DNA from: Parafrankia sp041008525
GTDB taxonomy: Bacteria > Actinomycetota > Actinomycetes > Frankiales > Frankiaceae
Length of the DNA: 64,000 bases
Direction of reading: 5' to 3'
Assembly (NCBI RefSeq): GCF_041008525.1
Contig: NZ_JBFLUG010000007.1
Span: forward strand, 1 to 64,000
A program made the translations under genes and the position numbers. The notes under the pieces were generated by a model. The model saw only the letters and a list, made by a program, of their open reading frames with translations. It had not been told where the DNA came from and ran no database searches. This document shows positions 30,518-41,285 of the stretch, piece by piece; position 1 is the stretch's first letter; every line of letters starts with the position of its first letter.

Positions 30518-31656
30518 CGGCTACGCCGCCCGCTGCGGCGCCGGGAGAACAGACCCGAGCCGCCGGAGGCACCGCCCACCACCGCCGGGGTCTCCTCCTC
30601 GCGCAGCTTCGCCAGCTCGCGCAGCAGCCGTTCCTGCTCCGTGTCCAGCTTCGTCGGCGTCTCGACGACGATGTGGATGTGCAGGTGGCCACGGCCGACG
30701 GCGCGCAGGTGCGGCACGCCGCGCCCGGCGAGCCTGATCACCTCGCCCGGCTGGGTACCCGGCTTCACCGTGATCGTCTCGGAACCGTCGAGGGTCTCCA
30801 GCGTCGCCATCGTGCCCAGCGCCGCGGAGGTCATCGGCAGCCGCAGATCGCAGTGCAGGTCGTCACCCTCCCGGGTGAAAACGGCGTGCTGCCGCTCGGA
30901 GACCTCGACGTACAGGTCCCCGGGCGGGCCGCCGCCCGGGCCGACCTCGCCCTCGCCGGACAGCCGGATGCGCATCCCGTCCTCGACCCCCGAGGGGATC
31001 TTCACGGTCAGCGTACGGCGCTTGCGGACCCGGCCGTCGCCGGAGCAGTCCCGGCAGGGGTGCTCGATGACCGTGCCGGTGCCGGAGCACCGCGGGCACG
31101 GCCGCGAGGTCACCATCTGCCCGAGGAACGAGCGGGTCACCTGCTGGACCTCACCACGGCCGTGGCAGGTCGAGCAGGTCGACGGCTGCGTGCCTGGCGC
31201 CGCGCCCGCCCCGGCGCAGGTCGCGCACACCACCGCGGTGTCGACCGTGATGTCCCGCGTCGCGCCGAAGGCGGTCTCGGCCAGGTCGAGCTCCAGCCGG
31301 AGCAGCGCGTCGTTGCCGCGCCGGACCCGCGAGCGCGGCCCGCGGCTGGCGCCGCCGCCGAAGAACGCGTCCATGATGTCGCCGAGGCCGCCGAAGCCCG
31401 CCCCGAACGGCGAGCCGGCGCCGGCCGCGCCACCACCGGGCGCGAGCGGGTCACCACCGAGGTCGACGATCTGACGCTTCTCGGGGTCCGAAAGGACCTC
31501 GTAGGCGTTCGTCACGTTCCTGAACCGCTGCTGCGCCTCCGGATCGGGATTGACGTCCGGATGCAGCTCGCGAGCCAGCTTGCGGTAGGCCCGCTTGATC
31601 TCGTCACCGGTGGCGTCACGCCGCACACCCAGTGTCGCGTAATAGTCCACTGCCAT
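30514..31656 (-). CDS. dnaJ: Chaperone DnaJ (type I)
   Basis: Hsp40 co-chaperone of DnaK. The 380-residue product has the J domain (YYATLGVRRDATGDEIKRAY with HPD at HPDVNPD), a Gly-rich region, four zinc-finger repeats (CATCAGAG, CSTCHGRG, CPRCSGTG, CRDCSGDG) and the C-terminal substrate domain (GDLYVEV, GRGHLHIHIVVETP). The Arg-rich end is RRSGRRSR. The ATG shares one base with the hrcA stop, and the stop overlaps the rsmE CTG. It is the second gene of the HrcA-regulated heat-shock operon. Confidence 0.96.
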   Translation of the reverse strand: MAVDYYATLGVRRDATGDEIKRAYRKLARELHPDVNPDPEAQQRFRNVTNAYEVLSDPEKRQIVDLGGDPLAPGGGAAGAGSPFGAGFGGLGDIMDAFFGGGASRGPRSRVRRGNDALLRLELDLAETAFGATRDITVDTAVVCATCAGAGAAPGTQPSTCSTCHGRGEVQQVTRSFLGQMVTSRPCPRCSGTGTVIEHPCRDCSGDGRVRKRRTLTVKIPSGVEDGMRIRLSGEGEVGPGGGPPGDLYVEVSERQHAVFTREGDDLHCDLRLPMTSAALGTMATLETLDGSETITVKPGTQPGEVIRLAGRGVPHLRAVGRGHLHIHIVVETPTKLDTEQERLLRELAKLREEETPAVVGGASGGSGLFSRRRSGRRSR

Positions 31657-32675
31657 CAGTCGGCACCCAAGAGTTCACCCACGTACTTGGCGACGGCCCG
31701 CACGGCCGCCATCGTTCCCGGATAGTCCATCCGCATCGGGCCGACGACTCCCATCCCGCCCAGTGCAGCCGGGCCGAGACCGTACCCGGTGGCGACGACG
31801 GAAGTCGATCGCAGGGCGTCGACGTCCGTCTCGCGCCCGATGCGCACCGTCACAGTACCGGTCTCCCGAGCTGAACCGATCAGTTTGAGGAGCACGACCT
31901 GCTCCTCCAGTGCCTCCAGGATGAACCGCAACGAATCGGCGAAGTCCACCGAGGCACGGGTGAGGTTCGCCGTGCCCGCGAGCGCGACCCGCTCCTCCTG
32001 GCGCTCCAGCAGCGCCTCCAGCACGACCGTCGTCAGCGTCGTCAGGTGCGGCCGCAGGTCGGGCCGTGCCGAGTCGGGCAGGTCTGCCGCCGCCTCGGTG
32101 GCGTCGGCCATCCGCCGGCCCCGCAGCGACCCGTTGAGCAGGCCCCGCAGCTCCCCCACGACCCCGTCATCGACCGGGGTGGGGATCTCCACCACCCGCT
32201 GCTCGACCCGACCGGTGTCGGTGATGAGGACGAGGAGCAGGCGGTTCGGGCTCAGCGTGACGATCTCGATGTGGCGCACGCTGCTCGAGGAAAGCGAGGG
32301 GTACTGCACCACCGCCACCTGCCGGGTGAGCTGGGCGAGCAGCCGCACCGATCGGCGCACCACGTCGTCGAGGTCGACCGCGCCCTCCAGGAAGCTCTGG
32401 ATGGCCCGGCGCTCGGCGCGCGACAGCGGCTTCACGCCGGACAGCCTGTCCACGAACAGGCGGTAGCCCTTGTCCGTGGGAATGCGGCCGGCGCTGGTGT
32501 GCGGCTGCGTGATGTAGCCCTCTTCCTCCAGCGCGGACATGTCATTACGCACTGTGGCGGGCGACACCCCGAGAGCATGCCGCTCGGCGAGCATCTTGGA
32601 CCCCACCGGCTCGTTGCTGAGCACGAAGTCCTCGACGATCGCCCGCAGGACCTCCAGGCGCCGTTCTTCAAGCAC
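31656..32675 (-). CDS. hrcA: Heat-inducible transcription repressor HrcA
   Basis: Represses heat-shock genes by binding CIRCE operators. The 339-residue product has an N-terminal winged helix (MLEERRLEVLRAIVEDFVLSN, ALGVSPATVRNDMSALEEEG, TSAGRIPTDKGYR) and the GAF-like and C-terminal dimerisation parts (LGGMGVVGPMRMDYPGTMA). It begins at GTG 32675 behind a G-rich ribosome-binding site. A CIRCE-like palindrome lies 75-100 bases upstream. It opens the operon hrcA-dnaJ-rsmE and probably further genes. Confidence 0.95.
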   Translation of the reverse strand: MLEERRLEVLRAIVEDFVLSNEPVGSKMLAERHALGVSPATVRNDMSALEEEGYITQPHTSAGRIPTDKGYRLFVDRLSGVKPLSRAERRAIQSFLEGAVDLDDVVRRSVRLLAQLTRQVAVVQYPSLSSSSVRHIEIVTLSPNRLLLVLITDTGRVEQRVVEIPTPVDDGVVGELRGLLNGSLRGRRMADATEAAADLPDSARPDLRPHLTTLTTVVLEALLERQEERVALAGTANLTRASVDFADSLRFILEALEEQVVLLKLIGSARETGTVTVRIGRETDVDALRSTSVVATGYGLGPAALGGMGVVGPMRMDYPGTMAAVRAVAKYVGELLGAD

Positions 32676-32748
32676 GTGACCACACCCCCTTCGCCGGTTC
32701 CGTCAGCCAGGCGGGGCTGGCGACGCGTGCCGGGCCGGTCACCCTGCC

Positions 32749-32775
32749 CTGGCACTCTGCCACCGTGAGTGCCAA
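32749..32775 (-). promoter_or_regulatory. CIRCE operator of hrcA
   Basis: On the minus strand TTGGCACTC-N9-GAGTGCCAG, matching the CIRCE consensus TTAGCACTC-N9-GAGTGCTAA at 15 of 18 arm positions, with the exact nine-base spacing. It lies directly upstream of hrcA; a TACACT -10 candidate sits beside it at about 32775. Confidence 0.9.
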
Positions 32776-32943
32776 GTGTAGCTTCCTACCCAGGTCGCGG
32801 CAGCCATCGTGAGCAGACAGGCCTTCCGGCCACGGCGAACCCGCCGCCGCGGGCCCGCCCGGCGACCAGCCCCCAGCCGGCACACGCCCAGTCGGGCGGC
32901 CAGTCGCCGGCCAGGAGCTGGTCGCCGGGCGGGCAGCAGGGCG

Positions 32944-34173
32944 TCAGTCGGGCAGCAGGGCGCGGACCACGGTGTCGGTCAGCAGCCGGCCACGCCGGGT
33001 GAGCGCCACCCGGCCCGCCGCCAGCTCCGGCCCGACGACGAGACCGTCCGCGGCCAGCCCGTACGCGGCCGCCAACCCGCGCTCGCACAGGGCGTCCACC
33101 GCGAGCCCCTCGACCAGCCGGACCCCGAGCATCACCCGCTCGACCCGCCGCGCCGCGGCGTCCAGGACCTCCCGGGCGGCAGCCGGGCTGCGCCCCGCGC
33201 CGACCCTCGTCGCGTACTCGGTCGGATGGCGGACGTTCCACCACCGGACCCCGCCGACATGGCTGTGCGCGCCCGGCCCCAGGCCCCACCAGTCATCGCC
33301 GCGCCAGTAGCCCAGGTTGTGCCGGCACCACGAGGACGCGTCCCGGGACCAGTTGCTGATCTCGTAGTTGAGCAGCCCGGCGGCGGCGAGGGTCTCGTCC
33401 GCCTGGAGGTAGCGGTCGGCCAGCAGGTCGTCGTCCGGCTCCAGGAGCTCGCCGCGGCGCACCCGGCGGGAGAGCTTCGTCCCCTCCTCGACCGTCAGCG
33501 AGTAGGCGCTGACGTGGTCCGGCTCAAGCTCGATCACCGTGCTCAGGCTGGCCGCCCAGTCGGACTCGGACTCGCCGGGCGCACCGTAGATCAGGTCGAG
33601 GCTCAGCTGGTCGAACCCGGCCCGACGGGCCCAGCCCACGACCTCCGGGACCCGCCCGGGGGTGTGCTGGCGATCCAGCGCGGCGAGCACGTGCGGACGG
33701 GAGCTCTGCATGCCCAGCGAGATCCGGGTGAACCCGCTCGCCCGCAGATGCTCCAGCGCGGGCAGGTCGACGGACTCCGGATTCGCCTCGGTGGTGACCT
33801 CCGCGCCGGCGGCCAGCCCGAAGGTGTCGTCCAGGATCCGCAGCACCTTCGCCAGGTCGGCGGCCGGGAGCAGGGTCGGGGTGCCGCCGCCGACGAAGAC
33901 CGTCGACACGGGCAGTTCACGCTCACCCAGCACAGCCCGGGCGAGGCGGGCCTCGGTCGCGATCGAGTCGACGAAGGAGGCGGCTCCGCCCTGACCACCC
34001 GCGCCGAGCTCGGCCGGGGTGTAGGTGTTGAAGTCGCAGTACCCGCAGCGGGCCGCGCAGTACGGGACGTGCACGTACACGCCGAACGTCCGGGTGCCGA
34101 CGCCGGCGAGCGCGGCGTCGGGGAGCGCGCCGTCGACGGGCGCCGGCGCCCCTTCGAGAGGCTTGGATGGCAT
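32944..34173 (-). CDS. hemW: Radical SAM heme chaperone HemW
   Basis: A radical SAM protein of the HemW group that handles heme rather than oxidising coproporphyrinogen. The 409-residue product has the CxxxCxYCDF cluster motif (CAARCGYCDFNTY), VFVGGGTPTLL, TTEANPES and ISLGMQS, and the C-terminal region SAYSLTVEEGTKL ... NYEISNWSR. It starts at ATG 34173. It is a monocistronic gene by position, between the hrcA operon and a divergent intergenic region. Confidence 0.92.
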   Translation of the reverse strand: MPSKPLEGAPAPVDGALPDAALAGVGTRTFGVYVHVPYCAARCGYCDFNTYTPAELGAGGQGGAASFVDSIATEARLARAVLGERELPVSTVFVGGGTPTLLPAADLAKVLRILDDTFGLAAGAEVTTEANPESVDLPALEHLRASGFTRISLGMQSSRPHVLAALDRQHTPGRVPEVVGWARRAGFDQLSLDLIYGAPGESESDWAASLSTVIELEPDHVSAYSLTVEEGTKLSRRVRRGELLEPDDDLLADRYLQADETLAAAGLLNYEISNWSRDASSWCRHNLGYWRGDDWWGLGPGAHSHVGGVRWWNVRHPTEYATRVGAGRSPAAAREVLDAAARRVERVMLGVRLVEGLAVDALCERGLAAAYGLAADGLVVGPELAAGRVALTRRGRLLTDTVVRALLPD

Positions 34174-34438
34174 AACCCCAGTGTGCTCCCAACGAGTGCC
34201 GAGACCGCAACGCTCTGTTTGTCAACTGGTCTCATAGGTCTCATCCGGGCGGTACCGGACTGCGTCTGGACCAGTATCAGACAAGGTGCGCCGCGCGCCG
34301 CCCGAATGCGCCATCCGCGGCACCGAGGGACACCACCCCGGGCCGGGACCCCGCGTTTGCGGTTCGTTGACAATCGTAGGGCCAAACCATGGGCAATTGG
34401 TCATGGATCAGTCGAGGTGGGTACGAAATGATCCAGGT

Positions 34439-34606
34439 ATGCAGGAGGAGCTCACCAGCGGAGTCGTGACCATCGAGGAACTGCTGCCGCCGCGAACCAC
34501 CGAGTACCGGTCAGGATCCGTCCTGGCCCTCGGCTTCGCCCAGGCAGAACCGGTCACCGAACCGATCCGTATCCCGCGGATGAACCCGGCGCCTGATTCC
34601 GCCTGA
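34439..34606 (+). CDS. Small hypothetical protein, start uncertain
   Basis: A 55-residue ORF (MQEELTSGVVTIEELLPPR ... RIPRMNPAPDSA) with about 80% G or C at third codon positions, no Cys, and an acidic N-terminal and Pro-rich C-terminal half. An upstream in-frame ATG at 34403 would add 12 residues. The best ribosome-binding site (GAGGTGG, spacing 7) instead serves an out-of-frame ATG at 34428 that makes a 13-residue peptide, MIQVCRRSSPAES. A TTGACA (34367-34372) lies upstream, without a good -10. I recognise no family. Confidence 0.4.
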   Translation: MQEELTSGVVTIEELLPPRTTEYRSGSVLALGFAQAEPVTEPIRIPRMNPAPDSA

Positions 34607-34773
34607 CCGCGGCCGTCGCCCCAGCCCGAGAAACCGGCGCACGAGAGAACGGTGTGCCCACCCCGACCTCGATCCCCCCGGCGCGGACGCCGGCCCGGCC
34701 AGGCCAGGCCACAGGGAGCTGCCCAGGCCTGGGCCGGTGCCGGGGGCACGGGGCCGGCTAGGCGCTGCCCGGC

Positions 34774-34800
34774 CGGCGGGCCCGTGAAGCGGGCCCGCCG
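34774..34800 (-). terminator. Hairpin terminator after lepA
   Basis: CGGCGGGCCCG / CGGGCCCGCCG form an 11-bp perfect stem around a TGAAG loop (34785-34789), starting about 12 bases past the lepA stop. Confidence 0.7.
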
Positions 34801-34812
34801 CGGGCTCCGGCC

Positions 34813-36675
<1,863 letters not shown>

Positions 36676-36850
36676 GCGGGCTGGTCTCGTTTCGCTGCTC
36701 GTCGGTCTGTCGGGCACTCGGGCCGGTCGCCGCCACGTGCGTACGTACGGGCTCGCGTCCTCCCATCGTGCCAGGCCTCCATCGTGCCAGGCACACGGTG
36801 GCCCGCCCGCGTGGCCGCGCCCGGCGGCCGTGGCCTGCGGGCGCTGGTTT

Positions 36851-36856
36851 GATAAT
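36851..36856 (+). promoter_or_regulatory. Possible rpsT -10 element
   Basis: GATAAT at 36851-36856 is followed by a C-rich 5' leader of about 80 bases to the rpsT start. The hexamer at the expected -35 (36828-36833) matches poorly, so this is only a candidate. Confidence 0.3.
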
Positions 36857-36943
36857 GTCGGTGCTGCTTCGCCGTGGGCCCTGGTCGGGGCGGACGGCGC
36901 ATCTCCCGAACCATCCCGACTCGACACCCAGAGGTTCTCCCGC

Positions 36944-37213
36944 GTGGCCAACATCAAGTCGCAGATCAAGCGCAACCTCACCAACGAGAAGCGACGGCTG
37001 CGCAACAAGGCCGTGAAGTCCGAGCTGAAGACGCACGTCCGTCGCTTCCGTGACGCCGTCGACGCCGGCGACGCCGAGCGTGCCGAGAGCGCGTTCCGCA
37101 TCGCCGCCAAGAAGCTGGACAAGGCCGCCAGCAAGGGCGTGATCCACCCGAACCAGGCCGCGAACCGCAAGTCCGCGATGGCGAAGGCGAACGCGGGCAT
37201 CGGCGCTTCCTGA
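36944..37213 (+). CDS. rpsT: Ribosomal protein bS20
   Basis: 30S ribosomal protein S20. The 89-residue product begins MANIKSQIKRNLTNEK, is rich in Lys/Arg/Ala and helical, and ends NRKSAMAKANAGIGAS, the family's length and layout. The start is a GTG with GAGG upstream. It is followed by a very strong terminator, so it is transcribed alone. Its opposite orientation to lepA follows the usual actinobacterial order. Confidence 0.97.
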   Translation: MANIKSQIKRNLTNEKRRLRNKAVKSELKTHVRRFRDAVDAGDAERAESAFRIAAKKLDKAASKGVIHPNQAANRKSAMAKANAGIGAS

Positions 37214-37263
37214 CCCGCATCGGGCGGCCACCGCCCTGCGGCGGGTCTGGGGCCTCTGCCATC

Positions 37264-37307
37264 GCCCAGGACCGGAACTCCTGATCGACGGAGTTCCGGT
37301 CCTGGGC
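37264..37307 (+). terminator. Rho-independent terminator of rpsT
   Basis: A perfect 18-bp stem (37264-37281 with 37290-37307), 8-base loop and following GTTTT, 51 bases after the rpsT stop. It is among the longest perfect hairpins in the window and one of few followed by a T tract. Confidence 0.9.
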
Positions 37308-37409
37308 GTTTTCGCTCGGAAGTCGCCGGGATCCCCGGCGTCAGGCGGGCTTCAGGCGGCGGGTTTCACAGCAGCGACGGGTTTTCACGGCAGCGACAGG
37401 TTCAGGCAG

Positions 37410-37772
37410 TCAGCGCCCTGGCCCCGGCTCCCGGTCGACCGGTGCCACCAGCGTACGTTCGAGGACCTCGGCGTAGGCCGTGATCGCCGCGACCACGAGC
37501 GGGAGCACGACCAGGACCCAGGCACTGGCCAGGTCGCCCATCGCGACCACGAGAGTCACCAGCACGGTGACTGTGGCGACGGCGCCGCGCATCCACCCCG
37601 CCGGCAGTACCCGCAGGCCGAAGACTCCACCGGGCGGGATCTGGTCATCGTGCACCGGGCGGGAGCCGCCGGCCCCGGCGCTGCGGCCGCCCTGCCGGCC
37701 GTCGCCGGGCTCACCGCGCGCGGGCCCCGCCGCACCGCCGTGCCCGCCGTGCCCGCCGTGGGAATCATTCAT
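37410..37772 (-). CDS. Small two-helix membrane protein
   Basis: A 120-residue protein with a Gly/His-rich N-terminus (MNDSHGGHGGHGGAAGP), then two membrane helices (about 64-80 and 82-101: GAVATVTVLVTLVVA, WVLVVLPLVVAAITAY) and an Arg/Pro-rich end. It overlaps the holA stop by ATGA, indicating coupling. I do not recognise the family. The HGG-rich start could bind metal, which is speculation. Length and overlap support a real gene. Confidence 0.62.
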   Translation of the reverse strand: MNDSHGGHGGHGGAAGPARGEPGDGRQGGRSAGAGGSRPVHDDQIPPGGVFGLRVLPAGWMRGAVATVTVLVTLVVAMGDLASAWVLVVLPLVVAAITAYAEVLERTLVAPVDREPGPGR

Positions 37773-38806
37773 CGCCCTCGTCCTCCCCTGCCGGCGAACT
37801 CGCCACGATCGCTGCCCTGAGCGCCGCCCGACCGGCCCCGGGCCCCGGCGACCTCCTGGAGCAGCCGCTCCAGCGCGTAGCCGGCGTTGACGGCCGCGCC
37901 CTTGACTCCCGCGTCCGCGACCGCGACGGCCCGGATCGCCCGCGCCAGTCCGGCGTCGGACCAGCCCCGTGCCGAACGCTGGGCCCGCTCGACCTTCCAG
38001 TCCGGCATTCCCAGGGCCTTCGCGATGTCCCACTTGGACCCGCCGCCCACGGAGGAGACCCGCGCCAGGTCGCGCAGACCGCCGGCAATGGCACTCGTGA
38101 CGAGGACCGGCGCCGTCCCGCCCTCGAGAGCCTGGCGGAGCAGGGCCAGCGCAGTGGCGAGGTCGCCGGCGATGATGGCGTCCGCCACGGCGAAACCGCT
38201 GGTCTCGGCTCGCCCGCGGTGATAGCGCGCCACCGCCGGCTCGTCGATGACGCCGGCCGTGTCCGCGACCAGCTGGTCGCAGACCGCCGCGATCTCCCGC
38301 AGGTCACCGCCCACGGCGTCGAGCAGCGCGCGGACCGCCTCCTCTGTGGCCTTTCCGCCGAGCCGGCGGATCTCGGCGACCGCGAAGTCGTGCCGGTCCC
38401 GCGGGCGCGTGATCCTGGCCGCGGGAACGACTCGGGCGCCGGCCTTCTTCATCGCGTCGACCAGCTTGCGGTTCTTCACCACGCCGCTGTGGACCACGAC
38501 AAGGACGACGTCATCGAGGGGATGCTCAACGTAGGCCAGCAACGCGTCCCGGAGGTCCTCGGAAAGGTCCGCCGCGCCGCGGACGACCAGCACCCTGCCG
38601 CCGCCGAACATCGAGCTGGCACCAAGGTCGATCATGTCGGCGTCGGTCAGCTCACCGGGCGCGCGGTCGACGATCTCGACCTCGGGGTCGCGGGCCCGGG
38701 CGGCGTCGCGCACCTCGCGCACGGCGCGCGCGACCAGCAGATCCTCGTCACCGCTCACGACGACGAGCGGCGGCGGCGCGGCTGGGGACGGCATGTGGAT
38801 CAGCAT
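37769..38806 (-). CDS. holA: DNA polymerase III subunit delta
   Basis: Clamp-loader delta subunit that opens the sliding clamp during replication. The 345-residue product from ATG 38806 has the AAA+ like layout: PPLVVVSGDEDLLVARAVREV, LGASSMFGGGRVLVVRGA, the DVVLVVVHSGVVKNRKL strand, and EAVRALLDAVGGDLREIAAVCDQL. Its ATG follows the comEC stop by two bases. A second ATG at 38794 is possible. Confidence 0.92.
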   Translation of the reverse strand: MLIHMPSPAAPPPLVVVSGDEDLLVARAVREVRDAARARDPEVEIVDRAPGELTDADMIDLGASSMFGGGRVLVVRGAADLSEDLRDALLAYVEHPLDDVVLVVVHSGVVKNRKLVDAMKKAGARVVPAARITRPRDRHDFAVAEIRRLGGKATEEAVRALLDAVGGDLREIAAVCDQLVADTAGVIDEPAVARYHRGRAETSGFAVADAIIAGDLATALALLRQALEGGTAPVLVTSAIAGGLRDLARVSSVGGGSKWDIAKALGMPDWKVERAQRSARGWSDAGLARAIRAVAVADAGVKGAAVNAGYALERLLQEVAGARGRSGGAQGSDRGEFAGRGGRGR

Positions 38807-38807
38807 G

Positions 38808-41285
38808 TCACGCCGGCGCCTCGGCCTCACGCGCACCGGGCCGGCGTGCCACCACGGCAAGCTGGCCCGGCGCCGCCCGGACGACGGCCACCGCCCCGTG
38901 CAGGTCGGTGCGGGCCACCATCACGCCGGCCGCGCGCAGCCTCTCGATGGTTCCCGGCGCCGGGTGGCCGTAGGTGTTGCCCGTGCCGACGCTGATGACG
39001 GCGACCGCTGCCGCGGTCGCCGTGAGGAAGTCGTCGGTCTGCTCCTCGGCGCCGTGGTGCGCCACCTTCAGCACGTCCACCGCGACCGTGCCGTGGTGCG
39101 CCAGCTGACGCTGCTCGGGGAGCTCCGCGTCGCCGGTGAGCAGCATGGTGACCCCCGCGACCTCGGCGAACAGGACGAGGCTGGCGTTGTTCGGGTCGCT
39201 GTCCGTCCCACGCAGCACCCGCTCCGGCCCGAGCACCCGCCAACGCACATCCCCGACCGAGCCGACCGAGCCGGCCAGCACGGTCCGCACCGGCACCCCG
39301 GCGGCCTGCGCGCCGCGCTGGACCGCGGCCCACTGCTGCGCCGGTTCGGGCAGGGGGCTCACCACCAGCTGCCCCACCGGAACCCGGCCCAGCACTCCGG
39401 TCAGGCCGCCCGCATGGTCGGCGTGCAGATGGCTGAGGATCAGCACCGGTACCCGCCGGATCCCCAGGCTTTTCAGGCAGGCCGCGACAAGCTCCGGGTC
39501 GGGGCCGACATCGACCACGACCGCGGAGCCGGGCCCGGCCCGCAGGACGAGCGCGTCGCCCTGCCCGACGTCGCAGGCCACCAGCCGCCAGCCGGGCGGC
39601 GGCCAGCCAGCCAGCCGCGGCAGCAGGAACAGGCGGGCGACCAGGAGGCCCACCACGATGGCCGCGAGCAGCCGACGGGTCGCCGGCCGCCGCGCCATCG
39701 TGACGGTGAGCACGACCGCGACCAGGGCGAGGGCCGCGCCGACGGGCCCCGCGGGCCAGCCGACCGTCGCGCCCGGGATGCCGGCCGCCCGGTCGGCGAC
39801 CACGACCAGCCACCGACAGGGCAGCGCCGCCAGGTGCGCGACCGGCTCCGCGGCGGGCGGATGCACCGCGGCCAGGCCCATCGTGAACAGGCCGAGAACC
39901 GTGGCCGGCGCCACCGCCGGGGCTGCGGCCAGGTTCGCGGGAATGGCGATCAGGCTGACACCGCCGCCGAGCCAGGCCAGGACCGGCGTGCAGGCGAACT
40001 GTGCAGCGGCGGCCACGGCCACGGCCTCGCCGACCCGACCGGCGGCCGTGCGCAACCGCCGGGAGGCATCCGGCCAGCGGGCTCCGGCCCGCCGTTCCAG
40101 GGCCTCGCCCCACCCTGGCCCCCACACCACCATGCCGGCGGTGGCGAGCACTGACAGCGCGAAGCCCGCCGACAGCGCGAAGGTCGGGTCCGCCGCGATG
40201 ACCGCGAGGACGGCGCCGGCGAGTGCGGCCAGCACCGCGCGCGGCCGGCCCAGCGCCAGCGCGGCAAGGCCGACGAGCCCCATCGCCCCCGCCCGCACCA
40301 CACTCGCGGACGGACGCGCCAGAAGCACGAAGCCGGCCAACGCGGCCGCGCCGGCGAGCGCCCGGGAGCGCGGACGGAGCCTCGTCCGCCCGAGCATGAC
40401 CAGCACCGCGCCGGTGACGATCGCGAGATTCGCGCCGGAGACAGCTGTCAGATGACTCATCCCGGCGGCGCGGAAGTCGTCCTTCAGCTCTGGGTCGAGC
40501 TCCGAGGTGTCACCGACGACGAGCGCCGGGAGCAGGCCACCCGCGGGCTGCGGGACCACCACTGCGGCCGCGTGCAGCCGGGCCCGCAGCCAGCCGGCGG
40601 CGCGCTGGGCGGCGGGCGGGCGCCCGCGGGGCCGGGGCGGTGCCCGGGCGAACAGGACCGCGGAGATCGTGTCTCCCGGCCTGGGCCTCGCCAGCGTGGC
40701 ACGGACGTCCAGCCGCTGGCCCGGCAGGTAGCGCACCAGGTCCGCCGAGGGGCCGACCAGCAGCACCGGGACGGAGCTCCGCAGTCTCCGGCCGGCGCCG
40801 GTCACCGCTTCCAGGCGCGCGCTGGCGGTCGCCGGCGGCGCACCGCGGGCCGGGCCGGTTGCGCCGGCTCGCGGTGGGGAGGGCAACGGGTCGTCGGTGA
40901 GGACGACAGTGGCCTCGATCGTCCGCTGGGCCCGCACCAGCTCGGCAAGGGGGCCGGCGGTGCGGGCGCGACCGGCGAGACCTCCGACGAGCAGGCCTGC
41001 GGCGAAGAAGGCGAGGGCGACGCAGGCCGCCAGACCGGGCCCGCCGAGCCCGCGGTGCCCGGCAGCCCGATGCTGCGCGCCGAGGAGCACCGCGGGCACG
41101 CAGCAGACGAGGGCGACGCAGGCGCATCCCAGCAGCACCGGGCCGGGAACCCAGCGCCCGGCCAGTGCCGCGGCGCCCCAGAACACGGCCGCCGGGACAG
41201 CCAGTCGAAGGTCCGCGCGACCACGGCGGGCGCCCCGTTCGTCGGCGGGCAGGCCGAGGCCGGCCTCCATCACGACAGCGACCAT
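38808..41285 (-). CDS. comEC: DNA-uptake channel protein ComEC/Rec2
   Basis: Membrane channel thought to take single-stranded DNA into the cytoplasm. The 825-residue product has N-terminal membrane segments, the competence domain (GDTSELDPELKDDFRAAGMSHLTAVSG ... ILVMLGR), further membrane helices, and a C-terminal metallo-beta-lactamase-like domain with VDVGPDPELVAACL, LSHLHADHAGG and VLKVAHHGAEEQT. It starts at ATG 41285, sharing one base with the comEA stop. The presence of comEC and comEA does not by itself show natural competence. Confidence 0.93.
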   Translation of the reverse strand: MVAVVMEAGLGLPADERGARRGRADLRLAVPAAVFWGAAALAGRWVPGPVLLGCACVALVCCVPAVLLGAQHRAAGHRGLGGPGLAACVALAFFAAGLLVGGLAGRARTAGPLAELVRAQRTIEATVVLTDDPLPSPPRAGATGPARGAPPATASARLEAVTGAGRRLRSSVPVLLVGPSADLVRYLPGQRLDVRATLARPRPGDTISAVLFARAPPRPRGRPPAAQRAAGWLRARLHAAAVVVPQPAGGLLPALVVGDTSELDPELKDDFRAAGMSHLTAVSGANLAIVTGAVLVMLGRTRLRPRSRALAGAAALAGFVLLARPSASVVRAGAMGLVGLAALALGRPRAVLAALAGAVLAVIAADPTFALSAGFALSVLATAGMVVWGPGWGEALERRAGARWPDASRRLRTAAGRVGEAVAVAAAAQFACTPVLAWLGGGVSLIAIPANLAAAPAVAPATVLGLFTMGLAAVHPPAAEPVAHLAALPCRWLVVVADRAAGIPGATVGWPAGPVGAALALVAVVLTVTMARRPATRRLLAAIVVGLLVARLFLLPRLAGWPPPGWRLVACDVGQGDALVLRAGPGSAVVVDVGPDPELVAACLKSLGIRRVPVLILSHLHADHAGGLTGVLGRVPVGQLVVSPLPEPAQQWAAVQRGAQAAGVPVRTVLAGSVGSVGDVRWRVLGPERVLRGTDSDPNNASLVLFAEVAGVTMLLTGDAELPEQRQLAHHGTVAVDVLKVAHHGAEEQTDDFLTATAAAVAVISVGTGNTYGHPAPGTIERLRAAGVMVARTDLHGAVAVVRAAPGQLAVVARRPGAREAEAPA

